Assembly: GCA_946811695.1 (NCBI GenBank)
Contig: OX328130.1
Span: 71,048,232 to 71,112,231 of the forward strand
Reading direction: 5' to 3'
Length of the DNA stretch: 64,000 nucleotides
From: Gonocerus acuteangulatus
Lineage: Eukaryota; Arthropoda; Insecta; Hemiptera; Coreidae
The notes beneath the pieces were generated by a model. The model did not search any database. It saw only the letters and a list, made by a program, of their open reading frames with translations, and had not been told where the DNA came from. Position numbers and translations under genes: made by a program. This document shows positions 33,601 through 43,200 of the stretch, piece after piece (positions within the stretch are counted from its first letter, which is position 1; every line of letters starts with the position of its first letter).

Positions 33601-34368
33601 CTCGATACTATCAGCAACGCCTGTAAGAAACCTATCATATTTCTGCTGTTCCGATTTGGCAGAGGTAACTTCACAATCCACGATGCGATGTACTAGAAGA
33701 CGAGCTAATACTCGAGGGTTGTCATAGGTCTTTGTTACCTTCTCCCAAGCTTGATCGTAGGACTCATCCGCGATGGTGAAATTGGAAACTAATGACGCGG
33801 ATTCTCCTTTGAGAGCTGCTATCAGATAATGAAATTTCTCAATTTTGCTGAGAGATTTGCGATCGTGTATCATGGAGCGGAACGTGTCTCTGAAGTGGGT
33901 CCATTGTAGGAGGTCGCCTGAGAATGTGGGAATTGGGATCTTATCGAGCTCGGGACCGCGGGAGGTCATTATTGGCATTTCTGTTTTCTCGGCTTTCCTG
34001 AAAGAGTCGCGATCCATGAGGGAGAGTAGAATGGCTTTAGCAGCGATAATTTCAGACCGTAGCTTGCTGTATACCGCATCCCAATCTTTATTAGGGAAAA
34101 TATCGCTTTCTCCCAAAAGCAGATGTAGTGAGTCGCGTTTGTCCCATGTGCAGCAGAATTCCTCCCACTCTTCCTTCGCGACGAGATATCTTGCCTCGAA
34201 GTGGCGTATGTCGTCATCTGCGATATCGTTCAATGTAATGTCGCCGATTCCAATGATGTTGCGCTTTAAAAGGCGCATTTTGCGTTCAAGTGCGTTGGCT
34301 TGATTAAGATAATCAGAGGATTTCGTCGTTTGACGCCTTTGAGCGTCTTGATCTTCAGGCATATTCAA
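30654..34368 (-). pseudogene. BEL/Pao Gag-Pol polyprotein with internal deletions
   Basis: The main frame runs 34368-30727 (1213 aa). Gag comes first, with two zinc-binding modules (CLFCQGAHTCAKC and CFNCLKKGHRVGNC) and a further Cys/His motif. The aspartic protease follows (ALLDSGSQNTFI). RT motifs are VFDASCPSS, LCADMVKMYRQ and YVDDLCSGADT, and RNase H begins with VGFCDASSKGYSAALY. After KVSPLKFTSMPQQL the sequence jumps to HISPFFDEQGILRVGGRLKN, so the rest of RNase H is missing. After RLKNSP it jumps again, out of frame, to the C-terminal module KSGDLVILVERRPLLGQRPV (frame 30845-30654). The integrase HHCC/DDE core is therefore absent. Confidence 0.9.
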
Positions 34369-35380
34369 AACAAAAACAAAGCAGCCAACCAGATCGAGCA
34401 GGAGCGGAGCAAGGAGTTAGCCAAACAAATAAAAGAATGAGAACAACAGAGCAAAAGGAAGAAGCAAGGATATAAATAGAGATAGAAAATGTTCAGGTAC
34501 CAATAAGAACAACAAAATAAATAAAACTTGAGAAGAGAACGGACTGAGCAGACGAAACATTAAAATAGAGTAAGATAATTGGATTACATTAGTACAACAG
34601 GCTAAGCTTAAGTCAATAAAAACCAATAAAATAATCAAAAGCATTTAAAACACATCATACATAAGGTGACTGTCACGAAAAGAAACCAAGGAGAGTGTGA
34701 CGTCACGAGAGCGGGGCCACTGTAACTTTACTTGGCAACCACTACCTCTATGGACTGAGTCTAGGTGGAGAAACAGCTAGCTGAGCGAAGCCTCCCTAGT
34801 TTGAGAAAACCATGAGGATCAGTCACAGTGGAAGAAGAATTGTGTTTTAAATAGGTGTTTATGTGTGGAATAACAAATGAATTGACTTTATGTGAAATAA
34901 TAATAATACCTGTGTGATACATATCTAGAAAATAAAGATATAAATGATATTTATGAGAATCTTATTGTCTACCCAGATCATTAATAAATGATTGAAGAAC
35001 ATATTGTAATTAAATTAAAAAATATAAAGAATAAAATCTATAAGGTAATTGAGAGATGAACATGAGACAATAATATGAATAATTTAATAATATAATTGAA
35101 TGCAAGTTCTCATGTTGGGCTAATGTCAATTACTTGAGTTAAATATGTCTTCAAACATTTATAGAAATTATTTAAACATTAAAATAGTCTAAGCAACACA
35201 TTTGAAAAATGATCAAGTCTGATTTGGATCATGAAGTGAATTTTTAAACTGATTAGTTCATGATAATTAATACAAAATGGTATAGACTTGATGTGATTTG
35301 AAAATAATAATATTTGATAGCAATTAATTCACAAATCCATATCAATATATTTTTTATTGCCTGAATATAAGACTATTTTT

Positions 35381-35464
35381 ACCAAAATTATGTAACTGAT
35401 ACAGATCTCTGCCCGGAGGACCATGTTTATGATTTACTGGTACAGATCTCTGCCCGGAGGACCA
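35381..35464 (-). repeat. Duplicated primer-binding leader of the BEL element
   Basis: On the minus strand, directly after the 5' LTR, TGGTCCTCCGGGCAGAGATC and TGTACCAGTAAATCATAAAC are present twice in tandem (period about 41 bp, the second slightly diverged). The first copy sits at the primer-binding position. Confidence 0.7.
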
Positions 35465-36075
35465 TGTTTACGATTGTGGTCACTCTACCATTTTTTATAT
35501 GGTTTAGAGTAGACCACTGGTGGTGAAGGACTGCAGAGATTTGTACATAGGTTAAATTTAAAATCAGGATTTATTTTGGAAAATATAATTAATTAGATGG
35601 GGGTGTAAAGCCAAAAGCAGGAACATATTTATTGTTATTGGGTTAGTTAAATTTTGAACATGGGAATGATGAGCTGCTGCTGAGGGTTGAACTGTTGAAT
35701 GGTTTTGCTGGATCTTCATAAATGATAAATTAAGAGAGGTACCTGGTGTCTTGACGATTATGTGTTTAAGCATGATGTATAAGCCCTGTAATGTGCTGCA
35801 TTTTCTTGTTCCTCCAATCCTGGTGGGCTGGCCAACACCATTTCCTGCTCCCTTCGCTCGGCCTGGGTGGCTTAGATGTTTACTCCTCCATCATTGGTGT
35901 GTAAAACTTGGGGAGAGAAAAAAAAGATGCTCCACACTTTGTCTGCTTGGTGACTATATCTTCCCAACTTGTCTTTGCGTGCCGTTCGTACTGCCGCGGG
36001 CAAATAGTTCCCGGGCACACCGCTAGGTGGCAGCACCTCACGGGGTATGTTTCGTTGAGCGGCTTTCCGCGAACA
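35465..36075 (-). repeat. 5' LTR of the BEL/Pao element
   Basis: 611 bp, partner of 29738-30348. Confidence 0.9.
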
Positions 36076-37325
36076 GAAACCTACCCCGGAAGAAGAAACC
36101 TTCTCGATTTTGACACTCATTATTGAAAACTATAACCAGGCTACCAATAACTCTTACCGATATTCACTTTCCACCATCTATTTACCAAATTACTATGGTA
36201 CAAGTATTTATAGACTCATATTTCTTAATAAAAATTTTCAAATATGTTCCTATTACTAGGCTTAAACAATATAATAAAATGATATTATTATCTAATAACT
36301 TCCTTTTTTTGTCATATTCCTTAGCAAATATGCACTATATAATAATAATGTACTTTATCACAACAAAATTATTAAATATCCTCACCCAGCTATAGGAGGA
36401 CACTTAGGATGAGGTGCTGACCTCGAAAACGTTATGTTAAAATAAAGGAATTAAACAGTGGAGGTGTGTTGACTTGTTTTTGCATCCTGTTTACTATGAT
36501 GAACCTTCACCAGCCAACCAACCACAATTGTAGATTATTAAATCTATTTTGTTTAACGTTTCAGAAAGTATTTAAAAAATGTATATATTTTTACATAAAT
36601 AACGTAGTATTTATTTCTGTCATATATGTAAATGTAAGGGCTGTATGAGTTTTGTAGCCGGTCTTAGAGAGAGATTGCATGGCAGATGTACAGGGGCAAG
36701 AGTCATATGACTGGGGTCTCCAAATTTGTTGTCAAGTGGCGACGTCATCATTCATGTGACTGGAAATTGATTATGGCAGGCATTTTAGGCAGGAAATTCA
36801 ATTTTTAATTTGGCAGGAATCAATTTGAGCAAAAACATTTATTCTTGATGACCTTAGATACTTAACTGTAGTGGTAAGTTTTTAGTTCATTCTTTAGTAA
36901 GTATTCAGTAGTAGTTCAGAAGAAGGAATATGCCAAATTCATAGTGTTTGCAACATTGTCTCCAAGTGTAAGTGAAGATGATAAGGTGCGCATATTTTAA
37001 GAAATGAAGTGGCAAAAAATTATGTTACATTGTAATTTATTTCCATCCCCAAAGAAATTTTCATGATCAAAATTGTGTCCCTATAATTTTTTGGAAAGTG
37101 GGAGAAAATATAAAGATTGTAAGGACACGTGTGGGTTGAATAGAGTGGTCTTCAGAATTCAATGACTCGATGAAGGACTGAATCAAGCAGGTAATAATGA
37201 TGACAAAGACAGAAGTGCTGTTCATGGGAGAGGTTTAATTTATGGGAGTCTGTCTTGATTCTGAGTATAAATAAGATGAAACAGTTTACGAGGTTGACCT
37301 TGAGATTCCCAGAGACTCCACTGTA
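36076..37325. other. No gene recognised; hairpin motif at 36403-36434
   Basis: AT-rich sequence. A repeat-like tail around 36380-36470 includes GAGGTGCTGACCTCGAAAAC. The missing last ABCA exon was sought here on the minus strand without success. Confidence 0.45.
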
Positions 37326-37811
37326 CAGGATGTCACAAAAATAATGGTCATCCATTAGTCAGATGATTAGTCAGATGATGCGAGATCAGAAAAAATAACC
37401 CCCATATTGACCACCACAAAATTTACCTTGAAATGTCATTCAAGGTCAAATTTTTTTATTTCATATTTCAAATATACGAGGAGTCATAAGGAAGAAAAAG
37501 TCAGAGGCACCATAGCTCAGACATGACTCTTTATGATCAAAATAACCATTAACAACGTATACGCGGGCCATTCCATTCCTATTGACCAATGGAGGCCGAT
37601 TTTGATATATTTTTTTTTTATTTAAATATTCTACTTACGCCCCCTTACACAAAAATACCTTGCTTAATTGTTTTTAAGAAAGCATCTTCTAGTACAAAAA
37701 ATTGACATTTCAAGGAGAATTTTGCGGGGGTCAATATGGGGGTTCATTTTTCCAATCTCGCATTGGAGAATCATCTGGCCAACGAATGACCATTATTGCT
37801 GTGACGCCCTG
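37326..37811. mobile_element. 486-bp MITE with about 110-bp inverted repeats and TA target
   Basis: The left end CAGGATGTCACAAAAATAAT and right end ATTATTGCTGTGACGCCCTG are inverted, and TA flanks both. The inverted homology extends through CCCCCATATTGACC and GGTCAATATGGGGG. An 11-bp tandem duplication (AGTCAGATGAT) is in the left arm. No coding capacity. Confidence 0.75.
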
Positions 37812-37864
37812 TACAACCTACTGAACTAGAAATAATCACAATTATAATCAATATTACCCTGATT

Positions 37865-38115
37865 GGACATTACATTATCTCAGTGGTAGAGCACTCGACT
37901 AATGTACTGGAGAACTGAGTTCAAAACTCGGACGCTTACTAAAGATTTTATCTTCTAGTGTCGTCATTTGAGGGTTGGATTTGGGTCCCAGACTGTCCTT
38001 AGGCCCACCCAGCCTTAAATTAATTTAATGGGAATCTGCAAAGGGGTTCAAACCAGGCAGTCGGAGCATAGCATTTACCACACTATCTCCCTATTGAGCT
38101 CTGCGGTCACGAATC
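37865..38115 (+). mobile_element. SINE B copy with tRNA-like head
   Basis: The head TCAGTGGTAGAGCACTCGAC with GAGTTCAAAACTCGG has A-box and B-box-like elements. The body AGTGTCGTCATTTGAGGGTT, CCTTAGGCCCACCCAGCC and AGTCGGAGCATAGC matches, in reverse, 13420-13660 and 54575-54930. Confidence 0.75.
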
Positions 38116-38476
38116 AGATAGTATATGACAGTCATAATTGCTCTTATAGTCTTATAAATACTTTAACCCATTAGACAAGTATACAAATATATTTTACACC
38201 ATATTTATTGTATATAGTTAAATTGACCAAAAAAATATTTATTATTTGCTTAAAAAAATATTAAAAGTTGGTGAAATATAAAAGAAACTTTCTTTATCTT
38301 CTTTCCTAGTCAATCTGCAATTGTACAGACTGTAAGAATATCTGAAAAAAAATCATAATATTAATTCAAATGCAAGTTGTTTGAGCAGTCAATAGTTTCA
38401 TGACGCCCCTTCAATCCAATTAAGTTTGGTGCAACTTTGCTGGATTTTGATTCCAGGAGCACAGCTTGAGAAAGTA

Positions 38477-38478
<2 letters not shown>

Positions 38479-38555
<77 letters not shown>
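38479..38555. repeat. (TA)n then (GA)n microsatellite
   Basis: TA array followed by an AG array. Confidence 0.9.
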
Positions 38556-38558
<3 letters not shown>

Positions 38559-38567
38559 TATATATAT

Positions 38568-38900
38568 CTAATATATAAAATTCTCGTGTCACAGTGTATG
38601 CAACAATACTCCTCCAAAACGGCTTGACCAATATTTATGATTTTTTTTTCTGAGAAGGTCATAGAATAGATGATGAGGTCTGAGAATAGGATGTAAACTA
38701 TTTTTCATACCTCTAAGTGCTAAGGGTGGCCCACCTCAAAAAATATTTTTTTCATTTGTTGACAAAATATTTTATTTTCATTTGGCGTTAAAAAATACAT
38801 AAATCCTAAATGTTCACCCTTCTACCACCAATCCCCATTTTATAAGAGCGATATTAGTACTTTAATAATTTTATTAAATTATTACAGTGTCACTTCTCAC
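38568..38900 (+). mobile_element. Helitron-like 5' end fragment
   Basis: TCTAATATATAAAATTCTCG followed by TGTCACAGTGTATGCAACAA and CTCCTCCAAAACGGC matches the 5'-terminal text I associate with insect Helitron-type repeats. It begins TC directly after an A, as Helitrons do. No replication-helicase coding region is adjacent. The family call rests on memory of the terminal motif. Confidence 0.45.
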
Positions 38901-38924
38901 CCAGTAAACAGCACAGAGTAAGGA

Positions 38925-39145
38925 TGTCCCCCTAAATTGTTTAAAACATTAAGTTATATTTGCGACAATTCGAACCTGTTACGATTCTTCATCAGGCATC
39001 TGAATTTTTAACAATATTCCAAATAATGCTGGTATATAAATTGGAATATTGCTAAAAATTCAGATGCCTGAAGATGAACCTAAACATATTCGAAACATTG
39101 CAAATATAACTTAATGTTTTAAATAATTTTGGGCAGAAACTCCTG
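38925..39145. repeat. Foldback repeat with hairpin motifs, copy 2
   Basis: AATTGTTTAAAACATTAAGT, ATATTTGCGACAATTCGAAC and, inverted, ATTCGAAACATTGCAAATAT, AACTTAATGTTTTAAATAAT. The inner arms ATTTTTAACAATATTCCAA and TTGGAATATTGCTAAAAAT also pair. Same family as 27762-28160. Confidence 0.7.
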
Positions 39146-39286
39146 CTAGTAACTCCAAGAATCCATTGAACCTCACAGTCAACTTATATATTCTAAATAT
39201 GCATTGATTGTCTTTAAATTTGAGCATCTACACTTTCTGAAATCCTACAATCTTTTTAGGAATATTTAATATCAAAAGTATCTTAC

Positions 39287-39521
39287 TTCCTCCAATGATT
39301 TCTGCGAGAAAGAATAGTCTTCAATTATTGAATCAGCATTGAGCCCTTCAAGCACGTCAAATATCTTTGTTAAAGAAATAATGTCAGTATCCACTTCAAA
39401 AGTAATTTGTGAGCTAAAAGTGTGCCTTTCCTTCATCTTTGGAAAAAGTAGTATCTCCCTTTTTACTTTTTCCATATTTTCTTCTCGAACTCTTACTGCT
39501 ATATTATAACCGCGCCCATAC
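39287..39521 (-). CDS. ABCA exon, post-NBD2 regulatory segment
   Basis: It begins with one base completing Lys, then [14 protein letters not shown], and ends [12 protein letters not shown] before GTAAGA. The family consensus after this point is VF(L/I), so another coding exon should follow. Confidence 0.88.
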
Positions 39522-40233
39522 CTTGAAATAAAAATAGTTTTAATATTTTAGTATAACAAGAAAGAGATTAATACTAAACTGGACTAAAGAGAGTTGTCTT
39601 ATAAATCATAGCAACCTAAGTTATATGTTCAGCAGAAAATTCTGAACACGAACCACTGATTCTGTAGGCTGTAGAACACAAACAAAGGGTGTAAGGACTA
39701 TACTGTTTATCGCCCTTGTCAAAAACAATTCCTAATCCTCATCCTGATTCTGTAGGTACAATTTATCTTAATTTTTTAGGCGGGGAAAGTGTGAAAAACA
39801 AGAAATCATTTAATGAACAAAAAATGCATATTCCCATATAAAATGGATTAGATTGACAGAAAAATGAATATGAGATTGATATAAGTCTTCTGAGATTAAT
39901 TTGCAGGTAAGTAATATTTTTAACAGCTAGGATTAATAAATCTGTAATATCATATTCAATAGAAAGGTCAAAGGTTTCAATATTTGTATATTTTTGATCC
40001 ATTTTTTATTAAACTTTAATGTAAGGCTTACTCTAATCATTAAGTATTAATTTCATCAAGAATAATTGTCGTATAATTCTAACAAGATCCCCAAAAAAAA
40101 CATTATATTCGTTTTATTTATCAGTTGTTTTCCCCCTAAATTTCCAATAATGTAATTAATTTGAGAGATAATCTCAGTTCTGAGTTGGAAAAGTAATTAA
40201 ATGTTACAACTTTTGTGAGATTCGGGACGTTGT

Positions 40234-40268
<35 letters not shown>

Positions 40269-43200
40269 AAAGAGTACAGTCAATTGGGGTAGCTTTATAC
40301 CACAAATTTGCATTAAATATCTAATACAAGAGCAATTATAATGTTATATTTTCCAAGTTATGTTTAAAAGATTCACCATTAGTCTAAATATATTTCTTGT
40401 AGCATCAAATATTGTCAAAATTACTATAAATTAGGGAAAACCACAATTAAAGGGTGGTACAAAGTTACCCATGCTCTTGGAGTTACTTTGTACCACCCTG
40501 CCTATTTCCTATTTAAAATCATTGCATCTTTTCTCTGAAATGATTAGACGAACTTTAGACCATTTAAACATCTCTTAAAAGCGTGTAATAATCATAATAA
40601 TTTTTTCCCTCAAAAATCCCGAAAACGGTTAGGAAATCATGGTAAGTGGCAGTAATGATTCGAAAGCTTACTAAATTTCCCACAAAAGTATATTTTTTCT
40701 GAACTAAGTGATCTCATTCAATTTATTTTTAAGGTTTTTATGACACATTTTTACCGTTTAAATCAAAATTTCGGGAGGGGGGGGTCTGCTGCCCCTCAGC
40801 CCCCCCCCCCCTTATATAAGCCCATGGCAGTGAGGAAACTTTCGACGTGCCCATCACTGAGCGAGATAGAATCGATTTGTTGAGGGGAGGGCTTCAATCT
40901 GGAATACCAACACCTAAGAATCGAATACTTTTGAAATGTTAACGATTCAATACTCATTTTTTGCCCCAGTTGCTCCAACTTATGGGTTATCTTTATTTTT
41001 AATGCATACATTAAATAAAAAATAGCCGAAGAAATAATTATATTTAAGAATTTTAAATTGAGAAACCTCTTTTACTTCATACAATTATTTTTCCGTATAC
41101 AGGTATAGTTTATAAAAGTGTAGCAGAACATATGTTTCTATTAACACATATGTTAATTAACATATGTTCACCAAAAAAAAAGACAGTGAGTAAAAAAACA
41201 ATTGGTGTGTGTGTTATGAGATACTTGACAAACATGTTTTAAAAAAGTGTTTTATTGAAGTGTCTATCTCAAGCAACTGGTGTTGTATAAAATCATAGTC
41301 TTGTGAGTGCCAATTTTTATTTTGAACATTGGACTGCTGAAATTCCCTAACCTTCCTTAGCAGCTAACTTTCTGCTTAAGAGGCTATTGTGTTAAGGTGC
41401 ATTACACCTCAGAAGACAAAGACAATTATTCCTTTCCTTTGTTCATATTAATTTTTAACATTTTGTTCCTAAAAATAATAATAATAATTTTATACCAAAA
41501 AAAATAGTTAGTGTTTTGTTAAATTTTATTTATTTTTTTTTGTTGGCTCCTTCTGAGCAATATCACTCAACACTATGCCAACAAGTGGTGACCCCGACGA
41601 TGAAAAGGCAAAAGGACAACAACCATCCGATATCTTACCCTGTGGTTCAAAAATGCCCTTACCTCAGAAAATTACTGAAGAGGAATCTGAAGTCTCAGCA
41701 TTCTCTGGTGCTCACAATCGCTTGCCACCATTTCATAAAGCAAACCCCTCACTCTGGTTTGCTCATGCAGAGGCCGTTTTCTTCACCTCTAAAGTCACAT
41801 CCCAAGTGATGAAGTACCAAGCAACGATGGCAAATCTCGGAATGGAAGTTCTGGAACAGGTTGCAGATCTCATCGACAGGGCCGATACCAACACACCTTA
41901 TGATGACCTCAAAGCTCGCCTGATCCAAGTCTATGGAGAATCCGAGACTCGAAGAATCCAGAGACTATTGCAGGATACTCAGCTCGGTAACCAACGACCA
42001 TCCCAACTTTTACGCATCATGCTTCAGCAAGCAGGCACTATTGTCTCACGGGAGATGGTAAGAACTTTGTGGCTTAGAAACCTTCCAAGTAGGATGCAAG
42101 CAATTCTAACAGCGACTGGTCAAGATGATCTTGAAAAGCTAGCAGCGACGGCAGACAAGATTGCTGAGATAGAAACCCCAGTTGAGACATTTTCACTTTC
42201 ACAAGAGGAAGCCCGGCCCCAGCAATCACCATCTTTGTCAATAGCACCACCTTCGATTGACCAGCTTGTCATGGAACTTCGATCTCTTCGCACTGAAGTA
42301 GCAGAATTGCGCCAGGCTCATCGGTCACGGAGCAATGACCGAAATCCATGGAGGGATACTCGTAGCCGACCCCCAAGTCGTTCAAGTTCCCGTGGAGGAC
42401 TGTGTTTTTATCACTACAGATTTAAGGACAAAGCCAAAAAATGTACAAAACCCTGCAACTATAAAGTGAATTTAAACCCCTAGGGCTGGCGAATGAAGCG
42501 GCTATCGCCTCAGCCCAACCACAACGCCGCCTTTTCGTTAGAGATAAGCGGTCAGGGAAGATTTTTCTTATCGATACAGGTGCTTCTATATCCACCATTC
42601 CTCGTAACCCTCAGAAACACCGATCACCGACAGATTATAGTCTCATCGCTGCTAACAACACCCGAATCTCAACTTATGGAGAGTCAACCATGATCCTGGA
42701 CCTAGGACTACGACGATCTTTTCCTTGGACCTTTGTTATTGCGGATGTAGGGAAGCCTATCATCGGTGCTGATTTCCTTTTCCGTCATGGTCTAGTAGTC
42801 GATATAAGGAATAAGCAGCTACGCGACGGCACTACAGGTCTTACTGCATGTGGAACGGTTTCCATGGTTTCTGTATCTACCATATCAACCATTCCTGAAG
42901 ACTGCAAATACTCACATATCCTACGAGAATTCCCCAATCTAACCCGACCATCACCAATCAGAGGACCTTCACCCACTGTCGTCCAGCATCACATTGAGAC
43001 AAAAGGAAATCCAGTAACAAGCAAATCCAGAAGACTTCCTCCGGACAAATATAAGGCCGTTAAGGAACACTTCCAGCAACTAATGAACGAAGGCATCTGC
43101 AGACCTTCTAAGAGTCCGTGGTCTAGCCCACTGCACGTAGTCACAAAGAAGAATGGAACCTTGCGTCCCTGCGGAGACTACAGGATGCTGAACAAGCAGA

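Larger units (their letters stand above)
29738..36075 (-). mobile_element. BEL/Pao LTR retrotransposon, internally deleted
   Basis: LTRs at 29738-30348 and 35465-36075 are both 611 bp (TGTTTACG...CGCGAACA) and nearly identical (one difference seen, GGTACCCGG against GGTACCTGG). The minus-strand interior encodes Gag, protease, RT and part of RNase H, but most of RNase H and the integrase core are deleted. No matching target duplication is seen (GGCTG outside the left end, GAAAC outside the right). The element would need proteins from another copy to move. Confidence 0.92.

Noticed and set aside
37635..37658. Possible last ABCA exon on minus: acceptor AAG then a short peptide VFLCKGA and a stop
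   Set aside because: It fits the expected VFL start, but it lies in the middle of the 37326-37811 MITE and lacks the family's following Phe; probably chance.
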